Source: Acidobacteriota bacterium (GTDB lineage Bacteria > Acidobacteriota > Terriglobia > Terriglobales > Acidobacteriaceae). From it: a stretch of 64,000 nucleotides of DNA. The DNA is taken from the NCBI GenBank assembly GCA_013289795.1, contig JABCZH010000002.1, positions 372,001 through 436,000 of the forward strand, given 5' to 3'. The notes below the pieces were generated by a model, which worked only from the letters and a program-made list of their open reading frames with translations, was not told the origin of the DNA and did not search any database. This document shows positions 51,299 through 59,715 of this stretch, piece after piece; positions within the stretch are counted from its first letter, which is position 1; the number at the start of each line of letters is the position of its first letter. The translations under genes were made by a program, and so were the position numbers.

Positions 51299-52414
51299 AT
51301 GACAGACTTACCCAAAATCGCGATGCGGCGGCTGCATGCTAAGGGCACGGCAGCGGAGATTCATCCTGATCCCAACCTGATCAGTGCGTTCGTGGAGAAC
51401 TCACTGCCCGGTGACTCGCGTGCCCAGATCGTGCAGCACCTCGCGCAGTGTGCCGATTGCCGCGAGGTAGTATTTCTCTCCAGCCCTAATCAGACGGCAG
51501 CCCTGCCGGCAGCGGTTTTCGCTCCATCCAGATGGCTGACTTGGCCGGTGCTGCGCTGGGGGGCTGCCGTGGCAGCAGTTGTGGTCGTGGTCGCCGCCGT
51601 CAGCTTGCATCGGCAATCGGGCGGAGTCTCAACATCCTCTGGCTCGATGCAACAAACGGATGCGTCAATCGCGACGGAGAAGGCGGCGCCCGTCCCAGAG
51701 GAGAAGCGGGAAATCGCCGTGGCCGCAACGCCCGCCTTGGCGCCAGCGACAGGCGATTCGATAGCAAACGTAGAAGGCCAGCGCCCGGACCAACTCAAGA
51801 AGCAAGGTGCGCGAGTGGCTGCCTCGCCAATGGTTGCGCAGAAGGTGGACTCGTTGTCAGGCGCCCTCACCAACGAGCCCCGGAGTGAACTTGATAAGAG
51901 CACAACGGTCGAAGCAGCCGCGCAGTCGGTGGCGGGTAGCGTTGAGGCCGATCGACTCGTGCCAGGCAGGGCCAAGGATGCGTCTAACCTGCCAAATGCT
52001 GGCGGCGGGATCGGTGGAGGTGCCTTGCATGCAGCCCCAGCGTTTCAGCCCCGCTCGGCGTTACTCCTTCCCACGGTCGCTCCGCGCTGGACCCTTACCT
52101 CCGATGGCACGCTGCAGCGCTCACTCGATTTCGGCAGGACCTGGCAGACCGTCCCGGTGGCCAGCCAAGCCAGCTTCCGTGCCCTGGCCGCCAGCGGAAA
52201 GGACATTTGGGTGGGAGGCGCGAAAGGCGCACTCTATCATTCCATGGACGCCGGGCAAAACTGGACTCAAGTACAACCCCTTACCGCAGGCCAGACACTT
52301 ACTGATGACATCATCGGGGTTGAATTCCCCGATCCGTTGCACGGCAAGCTGACCACGGCCAGTAAGGAAATCTGGACGACTGAAGATGGCGGCCAAAGCT
52401 GGCACAAACCGTGA
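51299..52414 (+). CDS. Transmembrane anti-sigma factor with C-terminal propeller-like sensor
   Basis: A 371-residue protein. The cytoplasmic part has a zinc-finger anti-sigma domain (ligands His22, His47, Cys51, Cys54 in HLAQCADC), which would hold the sigma factor encoded upstream. One membrane segment (about 82-102) leads to an Ala/Val/Pro/Gln-rich external region, then about 120 residues of BNR/YCF48-type strands, TSDGTLQRSLDFGRTWQTV and AKGALYHSMDAGQNWTQV and SKEIWTTEDGGQSWH, about three blades of a propeller. This external domain could bind a ligand or an envelope partner and control sigma release. An ATG at 51323 is another possible start. Confidence 0.85.
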   Translation: MTDLPKIAMRRLHAKGTAAEIHPDPNLISAFVENSLPGDSRAQIVQHLAQCADCREVVFLSSPNQTAALPAAVFAPSRWLTWPVLRWGAAVAAVVVVVAAVSLHRQSGGVSTSSGSMQQTDASIATEKAAPVPEEKREIAVAATPALAPATGDSIANVEGQRPDQLKKQGARVAASPMVAQKVDSLSGALTNEPRSELDKSTTVEAAAQSVAGSVEADRLVPGRAKDASNLPNAGGGIGGGALHAAPAFQPRSALLLPTVAPRWTLTSDGTLQRSLDFGRTWQTVPVASQASFRALAASGKDIWVGGAKGALYHSMDAGQNWTQVQPLTAGQTLTDDIIGVEFPDPLHGKLTTASKEIWTTEDGGQSWHKP

Positions 52415-52506
52415 TCCCTGATTCAACTGCTTATCCTGCCCACGCTTAAACGCCATTACTCGCGGAAAAATAGCGCATTACCAAAGTGACATTTACACGA
52501 ATATAG

Positions 52507-52592
52507 GGCCACGCTACTATCCAGTCGTGGTTTGGCAGTTCTGGGGGAGGGCTGCCAGGCGTCCTGAACTGAAAAGTTTAGGGCGCTTTTTT
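52507..52592 (+). ncRNA. Candidate three-hairpin small RNA
   Basis: Three successive hairpins occur in about 85 bases: GCCACG/CGTGGT (52508-52531), TGGCAG/CTGCCA (52533-52557, a 13-nt G-rich loop), and a 12-bp terminator stem with T6. A possible promoter lies just before (TTACCA at 52478-52483, 17 bases, ATATAG at 52501-52506). It could instead be only the 3' end of the anti-sigma mRNA. Confidence 0.35.
52559..52592 (+). terminator. Rho-independent terminator
   Basis: GCGTCCTGAACT (52559-52570), loop GAAA, AGTTTAGGGCGC (52575-52586, two G·U pairs) and T6. It ends the sigma/anti-sigma operon or the candidate RNA. Confidence 0.85.
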
Positions 52593-52650
52593 ATTTGGGT
52601 TTTGAAGGGGGCTGAGGGCGTTTCCGCCCCCTGCCCGCCAAGACGCCGTC

Positions 52651-54459
52651 CTAGTTCCCGCTTGCAACCGTCGCCGCCGCCACACCAGCATTCTGCTTCT
52701 GCTGTGCAACCCACTCGTGGATTCGGTCGCCCAATACATCCATCGGCAGAGCGCCAGCGCCTAGCACCTGGTCATGGAAGCCACGAATGTCAAACTTGTC
52801 ACCCAACTGATCCTTCGCGTACTGCCTCAGTTTGAGGATTTCCAACTGCCCGATCTTGTAACCCAGGGCCTGCCCGGGAGTGGAAATGTAACGGTCGGTT
52901 TCGCTCTGCACTTCCGGTTCGTCGGAGGCGGAGTGCTCGTGAAAGAAATCCACCACCTGTTGCCGCGTCCAGTGTTTGTAATGGATGCCGGTGTCAACCA
53001 CCAGTCGGATCGCCCGCAGCATGTCGTCCGAAAGGTGGCCGTAATAACTGTAGGGGTCCTGGTAGAAACCAAGCTCTTTTCCCAAACGTTCGGAATAGAG
53101 CGCCCAGCCCTCGGTGTAGGCGGTGTAATACTCCTGCTGACGGAACGGCGGCAGTGCCGGCAATTCCTGGGCGATCGAGATTTGCATGTGGTGTCCGGGA
53201 ACGCCCTCGTGATAAGCCGTGGTTTCAATGTTGAGTACACTGCGCTGAGCGAAGTCTCCGGTGTTGACCATTACGTGGCCGGGACGCGAGCCGTCAGGCG
53301 TGCCTTGCACGTACGCCGCTCCGGAAGCTTCCTTTTCGCGGAACTCCTCCACTGGCATGATCTCAAGCCTGGCCTTGGGCAGCCGGCCGAAGAGCCCTGG
53401 CAGCTTGGGATACATCTGGTCGGTGTACTTCCGGTAAAGATCAAGGATCTCCTGGCGGGAGTGCGCGTGCAGTTTGGGATCCTTGGCGATGGCGGCGTTG
53501 AAACTCTTCACATCTTTGTAGCCTAATTGATTGGCCACGGCCAGCATTCGGCCTTCGATCTCCTTCACCTGCGCCAATCCCAACCGGTGGATTCCTTCTG
53601 GTGTGAGATCGGTGGTAGTGCTGTCTTTTACGCGGAAGGCATAGCGTGCGTCGCCGTCGGGAAGCGACCAGACTCCAACCTCGGTCCGTCCCTTGGGAGC
53701 GTACTCATCGCGCACAAACTTCGCGAACCTGAGGTAAGCGGGCAAGACCGCTTCCCGGATCGCAGACAGTCCCTGTTCGCGAAGCCGCTTCTGGTCAGCT
53801 TCAGAAATCGCCTTGGGGAATGTGGCAAAGGGTTGGGCGAACGGTGATTTGTCCGGCGGCTGCGTGCCGATGCCATTGGCCTGGACGACAACTTTCTCCA
53901 ACAGAAAACGAGGTGGCATCAGCCCTTCCGCCATTCCCTTGCGCATCTGCACCACGTTCTGATCGAAAAGCACGGGCAATTGCCGTAGCCGGGCGATGTA
54001 ATCTTCGTAGTCTTTCACGCTCTCGAACGACAGCACGCTGACCAGTTGCGGCATGTCGAGATGGACTCCGTGGTTCTGCGCGACCGGCATTTCCCAGGGT
54101 TTGAAGCGGGCCTCGTCCAGCTTCATTTTCAGGTCGCGCACCATCAGCTTCTTGTTCAACACTTCCTGCTCAGGAAAACCTGCGGTGTCGATGGCCTCAA
54201 AGCGCACCAGGAATTTCTGGCTTTCGCGCAAGTCGTCATCGATGGCCTGCTGTGAAAAATCATCCACCTTATCGTTCCAGCGCTTGTCTCCCAGAATCGA
54301 AGCATAAATCGGGCTGGTGTGCATGGTGTATTCCCACTGCTCTGCCAGCAGATCGTTGAGCGCCTTGCGCCGCGATTCCACGTCGGCGGGCGGGTGCGCG
54401 CTAGCAAAGAGCGGACAAATCAGCACACCAAGTAAAGTAGCGATGAGAAATTTCGACAT
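52651..54459 (-). CDS. Secreted DUF885 metallopeptidase-like protein
   Basis: A 602-residue exported protein (signal peptide MSKFLIATLLGVLICPLFASA). The DUF885 family is a group of largely uncharacterised zincin-like peptidases of the M3/M32 type. The hallmark is AYHEGVPGHHMQ (HExxxGHH), with the conserved RLEIMPVEEFRE, EGWALYSERLGKELGFYQDP and the late TPGQALGYKIGQ. The length fits. It ends before the candidate RNA region and stands alone. The substrate is unknown. Confidence 0.88.
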   Translation of the reverse strand: MSKFLIATLLGVLICPLFASAHPPADVESRRKALNDLLAEQWEYTMHTSPIYASILGDKRWNDKVDDFSQQAIDDDLRESQKFLVRFEAIDTAGFPEQEVLNKKLMVRDLKMKLDEARFKPWEMPVAQNHGVHLDMPQLVSVLSFESVKDYEDYIARLRQLPVLFDQNVVQMRKGMAEGLMPPRFLLEKVVVQANGIGTQPPDKSPFAQPFATFPKAISEADQKRLREQGLSAIREAVLPAYLRFAKFVRDEYAPKGRTEVGVWSLPDGDARYAFRVKDSTTTDLTPEGIHRLGLAQVKEIEGRMLAVANQLGYKDVKSFNAAIAKDPKLHAHSRQEILDLYRKYTDQMYPKLPGLFGRLPKARLEIMPVEEFREKEASGAAYVQGTPDGSRPGHVMVNTGDFAQRSVLNIETTAYHEGVPGHHMQISIAQELPALPPFRQQEYYTAYTEGWALYSERLGKELGFYQDPYSYYGHLSDDMLRAIRLVVDTGIHYKHWTRQQVVDFFHEHSASDEPEVQSETDRYISTPGQALGYKIGQLEILKLRQYAKDQLGDKFDIRGFHDQVLGAGALPMDVLGDRIHEWVAQQKQNAGVAAATVASGN

Positions 54460-54705
54460 CGAGCCTCCTTAGCTCTGATGGGCTTGCTGGATGCATGCAT
54501 CTTATAGCAAGAATTGTCTTTGACTTTGGGTCAGACGCACGGACCGCGGTTTTGGTAGCTCAAGGCGCTAGCGGCGCCCTAATCTGCGTCCTCTGATGCT
54601 GCCGCGCATCCAATAAAAGTGCTAGGATAATCAGTTCGCGACTTGGTTTGTCTTGACTCGGTTTGACCCGGAGAGAGCTTTCCGGGCGCGCCACGGGAGG
54701 CAGTA

Positions 54706-55038
54706 ATGGCAGCAAATGGCATCATGGAAGTTACCGATTCGAATTTTGATCAGGATGTGCTCAAGTCCGACACTCCAGTGTTGGTGGACTTTTGGGCAAC
54801 GTGGTGCGGCCCTTGCCGCGCCCTCGCCCCTATCGTCGATGAACTGGCCAAGGACTTCCAAGGCAAGTTGAAGATCGGGAAAATGGATGTAGACCGCAAC
54901 GGCGCCACACCCATGCGTTACAAAGTGACCGGTATCCCCACTCTGCTGGTGTTCAAGGGCGGTCAGGTGGTGGAGCAGCTCGTAGGCTACAAGCCGAAGG
55001 AAGCCATCGCCGAAGCGCTTAGAAAGCACGTAGGGTAA
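54706..55038 (+). CDS. trxA: Thioredoxin
   Basis: A 110-residue thioredoxin with the redox pair Cys34-Gly-Pro-Cys37 in FWATWCGPCRAL, the buried Asp in PVLVDFW and the cis-Pro of TGIPTLLVFKGG. A ribosome site GGGAGG lies nine bases upstream of the ATG. TAGGATAAT near 54624 is a possible -10 element. Cytoplasmic, monocistronic, and followed by a hairpin. Confidence 0.95.
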   Translation: MAANGIMEVTDSNFDQDVLKSDTPVLVDFWATWCGPCRALAPIVDELAKDFQGKLKIGKMDVDRNGATPMRYKVTGIPTLLVFKGGQVVEQLVGYKPKEAIAEALRKHVG

Positions 55039-55043
55039 AAGGC

Positions 55044-55154
55044 AGCACTCAGCACTCAGCCGTCAGCATTCAGTCTTGAGGTGCCCGGGGTCGCCCCGGG
55101 CATTTCTGCTGTTTGGGGAGATGTGAAGCGGTTTTGCCTAAGTGCTGAATGCTG
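55044..55154. repeat. CTGARTGCTG repeat pair flanking the trxA terminator
   Basis: Left arm 55044-55073 (words CAGCACTCAG, CAGCATTCAG), right arm 55140-55154 (AAGTGCTGAATGCTG). Between them a hairpin of TGCCCGGGG / CCCCGGGCA (55082-55102) followed by TTTCTG probably terminates trxA. The words match the repeat at 40139-40228. Confidence 0.7.
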
Positions 55155-55157
55155 CTT

Positions 55158-55778
55158 TCAGTACTTCCTCAACACACCAATTACCCTGCCCTGCAATGCA
55201 ACCGACGCTGCCGGCACGATGATGGGTTTCATGCTCGCGTTTGAAGGCTGCAGGCGGATGGTGTCACCCTCGCGGTAAAAGCGCTTCAAGGTGGCGTCGG
55301 TGCCATCGACTAATGCGACGACGATTTCCCCGTTGTGCGCAGTCTTGGCCTTTTCCACCAGCACATAGTCGCCGCTGAGAATGTGTTCATCCTGCATGGA
55401 GTCGCCACGTACCTCTAGAACGAACACTTCCTTCGAGCGCACGAAGTCGGCTAGGGAAATGGTCTCGGGATTCTCCACAGCTTCAATTGGCTGCCCGGCG
55501 GCGATTCTGCCGAGGAGCGGCAGCACCATGGTGGTATTCACGCTCATGGCCTGCTTGAGGCGGCCTTTCGGCGGCACCAGATCGATGGAGCGGCTGCGGT
55601 TGTAGTCGCGTGTCAGCAGTCCCTTTTTCTCCAGATTGGTGACGTGCTTGTGCACCGTGGCCAGCGAATTCAGCCCCATGCCTTCGCGAATTTCGTCGAA
55701 CGAAGGGGAATATTGGTTCTTTTGCACAAACTCTGAGATGAAGTCGTACAGTTCACGCTGTCGTCTGGTGATTGCCAT
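55158..55778 (-). CDS. lexA: LexA repressor
   Basis: A 206-residue SOS repressor with protease. The winged helix-turn-helix (residues about 1-65, PSFDEIREGMGLNSLATVHK) precedes the S24 self-cleaving domain. The cleavage site is Ala94-Gly95 in GRIAAGQPIE, the catalytic Ser127 is in RGDSMQDEHI and Lys165 in TLKRFYREGD. All are intact. No Shine-Dalgarno sequence precedes the ATG, and the promoter puts the transcription start at or next to it. Confidence 0.96.
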   Translation of the reverse strand: MAITRRQRELYDFISEFVQKNQYSPSFDEIREGMGLNSLATVHKHVTNLEKKGLLTRDYNRSRSIDLVPPKGRLKQAMSVNTTMVLPLLGRIAAGQPIEAVENPETISLADFVRSKEVFVLEVRGDSMQDEHILSGDYVLVEKAKTAHNGEIVVALVDGTDATLKRFYREGDTIRLQPSNASMKPIIVPAASVALQGRVIGVLRKY

Positions 55779-55784
55779 GAGAGA

Positions 55785-55812
55785 ATTGTAGGCGAATATA
55801 AAGCGAAGTCAA
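55785..55812 (-). promoter_or_regulatory. lexA promoter with a direct repeat in the spacer
   Basis: On the minus strand -35 TTGACT (55807-55812), a 16-base spacer, and -10 TACAAT (55785-55790) lie six bases before the lexA ATG. Two TTCGC words (55803-55807 and 55792-55796) repeat at 11-base spacing within the promoter and may be the autoregulatory operator. Confidence 0.7.
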
Positions 55813-55898
55813 TAGAAAAGCAAGGGGTCGGTTGCTGCGACCGCCGATGTTCATCCCTGGGATTCACGTAAAATAAGGAAGTTCGTCGTCACCATTTC

Positions 55899-56595
55899 AT
55901 GCGCCTTGTCGGAACCATTTTGCTCGCGCTGCTGAGTACCACTCTTTCTGCGCAGTCTTTGGGATTGGGTCAAAGCCGCACATTTCGCGTTCAAGGCACG
56001 ATCAAGGATCCAAATGGGGCTGTGATCCGCGGCGTCCAGATAATGTTCGAGAGCGCGCTCGCGACCAAGACTACCGAGACGAACGACTCAGGCAGGTATC
56101 AGTTGGATCTTCCTTTTGGCGTTTACACAATGCAAGCGCACAGCAAGGGCTTCCGAGTCTATAATCGACCGCCGTTTTGCGTGACGTCGTCGAGCGGCAT
56201 CACCTTCGACAGTCACTCTGCCCGTTGAAAAGTACGTTGATGGTGTGATCATCAGTATGTCCGGCGAACCCGCATTGCGAGATTACTACGGCGAGGAGAG
56301 TTTCCCGCTTCAATCGAGGGACTGCCAGCAATCAAGCCTTCTCGTTCGCTATGTGAAGCGTACTGCAAACAACGGCGTCTATAGTTACGCGGGTGAGAAG
56401 GACCCGTACGACGATCCTGTCTTTCTAGCGTACAACTTCTTTTCGCTACAAGCGGATCGTGTGGTGTACAACCCGAAGCGCCAGACGGTTGAGGCGAGTG
56501 GCAACGTCGTAGTCATCAAGGAATCGGGTGCAACCGAGCACGGGGACTCCATAACCCTCAAGATCGACAACGGCCAGGCTATCCCGCTTCCATAA
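55899..56595 (+). pseudogene. Secreted regulatory-domain protein with LptA-like tail, frameshifted
   Basis: One gene in two frames. The first part (55899-56228) has a signal peptide and a CnaB/carboxypeptidase-regulatory domain (FRVQGTIKDPNGAVIRGVQI, GRYQLDLPFGVYTMQAHSKG). At 56211 an extra base shifts the frame: GITFD is followed in the other frame by VTLPVEKYVDGVIISMSGEP, and that frame continues to 56595. The tail FFSLQADRVVYNPKRQTVEA, then SGNVVV, resembles the LptA/OstA jelly-roll edge. The restored product would have about 232 residues. It may be a real pseudogene or a sequence error. Confidence 0.65.
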
Positions 56596-56656
56596 TGCCG
56601 GCGTAACTTTTTTGGTTGTGTTGGATCGAATAAGGAGTAGCAACCTAAGAAACCTC

Positions 56657-57067
56657 ATGCCTGACAAGATCACCAAAACCGATGCCGAATGGAAACAGCA
56701 GCTATCCCCCGAGCAGTTCCACGTGGCCCGCAAAGCCGGGACCGAGCCAGCATTTACCGGAAAGTACTGGGACACGAAGGAAAAAGGAACGTATAACTGC
56801 GTATGCTGTGGAGCGCCGCTGTTTGAATCCGAGACAAAGTTTAATTCCGGCACTGGCTGGCCCAGTTTCTACAAGCCGGTTGATCCGGCGGCGGTCGCCG
56901 AGCATACCGACAGCACCTATGGCATGCAGAGGACGGAAGCGCGATGCGCCAAATGCGATGCGCACTTGGGGCATGTCTTCCCCGACGGCCCTAAGCCAAC
57001 CGGCCTGCGCTATTGCATGAATTCAGCTTCGCTGGATCTCAAGCCCGAGAAGCTCGAAAAGAAGTAG
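56657..57067 (+). CDS. msrB: Peptide-methionine (R)-S-oxide reductase MsrB
   Basis: A 136-residue repair enzyme that reduces methionine-R-sulfoxide in proteins. The ATG at 56657 gives the usual N-terminus; the open frame runs to 56612. The zinc pairs are Cys48/Cys51 ([10 protein letters not shown]) and Cys97/Cys100 ([12 protein letters not shown]). The catalytic Cys120 is in [11 protein letters not shown]. The substrate loop [12 protein letters not shown] is present. It is convergent with the bactofilin gene, with four bases between the stops. Confidence 0.95.
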   Translation: MPDKITKTDAEWKQQLSPEQFHVARKAGTEPAFTGKYWDTKEKGTYNCVCCGAPLFESETKFNSGTGWPSFYKPVDPAAVAEHTDSTYGMQRTEARCAKCDAHLGHVFPDGPKPTGLRYCMNSASLDLKPEKLEKK

Positions 57068-57071
57068 GAGC

Positions 57072-57515
57072 TTACGCGCCGGCGGCAGCCGCTTTGGCTT
57101 TTTCTTTCTCTTGGGCGCGCACCTGCACCTTGCCGCTCATCACCGCGCCGTCCTCCACGCTGATGCGCTGGGTCACGACGTCGCCGACCAGCGTGCCTTC
57201 GCCACGGATGTCCAGGCGGTCACTGCACTCGATGTTGCCGGTGACTTTGCCCATGATGACGACTTCTCTGGCGCTGATATCGGCTGTGACGCTGCCGTTG
57301 CGCCCAATAGTGACGCGGTGGTCGGCCAGTGTGATCGTGCCCTCAACTTGACCGTCGATGAAGAGCGGCTCGGCGCCACTGATGTCACCCTTAATGACCA
57401 CGGAACGGCCGATAGTGGCCTGCTCCAGAGGAGCAGTCACGGTCTTTACTGGGTTGTAGGTCGGAATTGCGGTTGCGGGGAACTTCTGGGTATTGGATTG
57501 AGCTGGCTGCAACAT
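57072..57515 (-). CDS. Bactofilin (polymer-forming cytoskeletal protein)
   Basis: A 147-residue bactofilin. The ATG at 57515 with AAGGA six bases upstream was preferred to a GTG at 57554. The core is a right-handed β-helix with repeated short strands: ATIGRSVVIKGDISGAEPLF, ITLADHRVTIGRNGSVTADI, AREVVIMGKVTGNIECSDRL, GTLVGDVVTQRISVEDGAVM. The tails are flexible, the C-terminus Lys/Ala-rich. Bactofilins polymerise and place cell-wall or pilus enzymes. Confidence 0.93.
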   Translation of the reverse strand: MLQPAQSNTQKFPATAIPTYNPVKTVTAPLEQATIGRSVVIKGDISGAEPLFIDGQVEGTITLADHRVTIGRNGSVTADISAREVVIMGKVTGNIECSDRLDIRGEGTLVGDVVTQRISVEDGAVMSGKVQVRAQEKEKAKAAAAGA

Positions 57516-57677
57516 CGAGATTCCTTGTTCCGCACGGCTTTGGAGGGAGGTCACGCCTGCGGGTCAGTGGATTTGTGAGTTGACTATCGCACGCGCAGGA
57601 GAATAAGAGGAGGTTACGGAAGCCGTAGAACGGGAGATGACGGAGTCACGACTTCAACTGGACACTCTGCGCGCGGG

Positions 57678-59606
57678 CTAGTCCTGCAATGCCGCTGCTA
57701 GTTTCTCCCACTCGGTCACGCTCGTCTTCAGCGCGGCGCGATGGGTTTCCAGTGCCTGAGTGAGGCGCGCAGTCTCCTCGGCGCTGACAAAGCTTTGCAG
57801 GGAGGTCTCGTGCTCGGTGATCGCAGTTTCGGTGCGGTTGATCTCTTGCTCCAATTCGCGGACTCGCTCTTCCATCTGTTTGCGCTTGATGGGATTCAGG
57901 CGTTTCGCCTTGCTCTCGACAGCGTCTGAACCAGCGGGCTTGTTTCCGTTGGTTGGCGCAGAAGCCACTGCAAGCTGGGTATTTTCCTGCAAGCGAGCGG
58001 CACCGCCCTCTTTGCGCCAGCGATAGTCTTCATAATTGCCGGGATAAACCTCTACCCGCCCCTCGCCAATCTCAAACACCCGCGTGGCCAGGTTGTCGAT
58101 GAAGTAGCGATCATGCGAAACGAACACCACCGTGCCGGTGTACTTCGACAACGCTTCCAGTAGAACGTCCTTGGCTCGCATGTCCAGATGGTTTGTCGGT
58201 TCGTCGAGCAGCAGAAAGTTTGCAGGATGCAACAACATGCGCAGCAGCGCGTAGCGATTGCGCTCACCGCCAGAAAGCACGCCGATGCGCTTGAAAACGT
58301 CGTCGCCGGAAAACAAAAAGCAACCTAATAAACTGCGGAGCTCGGTTTCGCGGGATTGCGGAGAAACCCTACCCAGGTCATCCAGGATGCGCGAGTCTTG
58401 GTCGAGTTCTTTGTATTGGTCCTGCGCGAAGTAGTCGGCTTGCACGTTGTGGCCCAGCTTGTATTCTCCCTGGGTGAGATCTTCTTCGTTTGCCAGCAGC
58501 TTGATCAACGTGGATTTGCCCGCCCCATTCACTCCCACCAGCGCGATGCGGTCGCCGCGCTCGATCATGAAGTTGACCCCGTGAAAGACCTCCTTCTCAC
58601 CGTAAGACTTCGCCACGCCGTCGAACTCAGCCACAATCCTGCCGCTGGCCTTGGGCTGTGGAAAGGAGAAATGAATGGTTTTCTCTTCCTCCGGCAGCTC
58701 AATACGCTCTATCTTTCCCAGTTCCTTGATGCGGCTCTGCACCTGCTTCGCCTTGGTCGCCTGATATCGAAAGCGGTTGATGAACACTTCCAACTGCTCA
58801 ATCCGCTCCCGTTGGTTGCGATAAGCCGCGTCGAGTTGTTCCCGCCGCTGCGTTTTCTGGGCCAGATACTTTTCATAGTTGCCGGGATAGAAATAAATTC
58901 GTTTATTCCAGATTTCGACGATCTTGTTCACGGTGACGTCGAGAAAGTAGCGGTCATGCGAGATCAAAATGAAGGTATAGGGATAGCTGGTCAGATATTC
59001 TTCCAGCCAATTGCGCGCTTCGAGATCGAGGTGATTAGTTGGCTCGTCGAGCAGCAACAGGTTCGGCTTCTGCAGCAAAAGTTTGGCAAGGGCGATGCGC
59101 ATCTGCCAGCCCCCGGAGAATTCCTCGGTCTGCCGCTGCCAGTCTTCTTTGCTAAAGCCCAACCCCATGAGAACGCTGCCAACCTGCGCCTCGATGGCAT
59201 ATCCGTCTCGCGCGCGGAACTCGTGCTCGATTCGCTGATAGCGCTCGGCCACCTGCGAATAATCGGGAGACGCGTGGTCCAACTCAGACATGCGCCCGGT
59301 CAGGTCTTCCATCTCCTGCTCCATGGCGCGCAGTTTGGAAAACACCGACATGCACTCGGCGAATACAGACCGGCCAGAGAGTGCCAGCCCGTCCTGCGGA
59401 AGATAGCCTGCGCTGATGCCTTTGGCTGTGCTCAGGGCACCGTAGTCGAGCGTTTCCATCTCGGCGAGGATCTTCAACAGCGTGGATTTCCCAGTGCCGT
59501 TCGCTCCCACCAGACCCACACGGTCGTGGTTGGTGATCAGCCAGTCCACTCCCTCAAACAGGAGCTTGTGGCCATAGCGTTTTCCGGCGGCTGAGAGCTG
59601 AATCAT
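57678..59606 (-). CDS. ABC-F family ATPase (Uup/YdiF-like)
   Basis: A 642-residue protein with two ABC ATPase domains and no membrane segments, acting on the ribosome. Walker A motifs are GANGTGKST and GVNGAGKST; signatures FSGGWQMRIALAKLL and LSGGERNRYALLRML; Walker B LLLLDEPTNHLD in both halves. The linker between the domains is a long coiled hairpin (QRREQLDAAYRNQRERIEQL). The C-terminal coiled coil (about 555-640) is as in Uup-type proteins, which help resolve stalled ribosomes and replication intermediates. Confidence 0.9.
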   Translation of the reverse strand: MIQLSAAGKRYGHKLLFEGVDWLITNHDRVGLVGANGTGKSTLLKILAEMETLDYGALSTAKGISAGYLPQDGLALSGRSVFAECMSVFSKLRAMEQEMEDLTGRMSELDHASPDYSQVAERYQRIEHEFRARDGYAIEAQVGSVLMGLGFSKEDWQRQTEEFSGGWQMRIALAKLLLQKPNLLLLDEPTNHLDLEARNWLEEYLTSYPYTFILISHDRYFLDVTVNKIVEIWNKRIYFYPGNYEKYLAQKTQRREQLDAAYRNQRERIEQLEVFINRFRYQATKAKQVQSRIKELGKIERIELPEEEKTIHFSFPQPKASGRIVAEFDGVAKSYGEKEVFHGVNFMIERGDRIALVGVNGAGKSTLIKLLANEEDLTQGEYKLGHNVQADYFAQDQYKELDQDSRILDDLGRVSPQSRETELRSLLGCFLFSGDDVFKRIGVLSGGERNRYALLRMLLHPANFLLLDEPTNHLDMRAKDVLLEALSKYTGTVVFVSHDRYFIDNLATRVFEIGEGRVEVYPGNYEDYRWRKEGGAARLQENTQLAVASAPTNGNKPAGSDAVESKAKRLNPIKRKQMEERVRELEQEINRTETAITEHETSLQSFVSAEETARLTQALETHRAALKTSVTEWEKLAAALQD

Positions 59607-59634
59607 GGGCTACTTCAATCGTCTCATAAAAGCT

Positions 59635-59715
59635 TTAACCACAGAGGACACGGGGTCACACAGAGGGGGCGTGGATTAGCGTTCCCCTGTGCGCCTCTGT
59701 GTCCTCTGTGGTTAA
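59635..59715. repeat. TTAACCACAGAGGACAC perfect inverted repeat
   Basis: Perfect 17-bp arms: TTAACCACAGAGGACAC (59635-59651) and GTGTCCTCTGTGGTTAA (59699-59715), with further CACAGAGG / CCTCTGTG pairing inside. The right arm includes the murG stop codon. A half copy lies at 8551-8582. Confidence 0.85.

Noticed and set aside
58356-59594. A 412-residue plus-strand frame opposite the ABC-F gene.
   Set aside because: It is the antisense of conserved Walker and signature motifs on the minus strand; no recognisable domain of its own.
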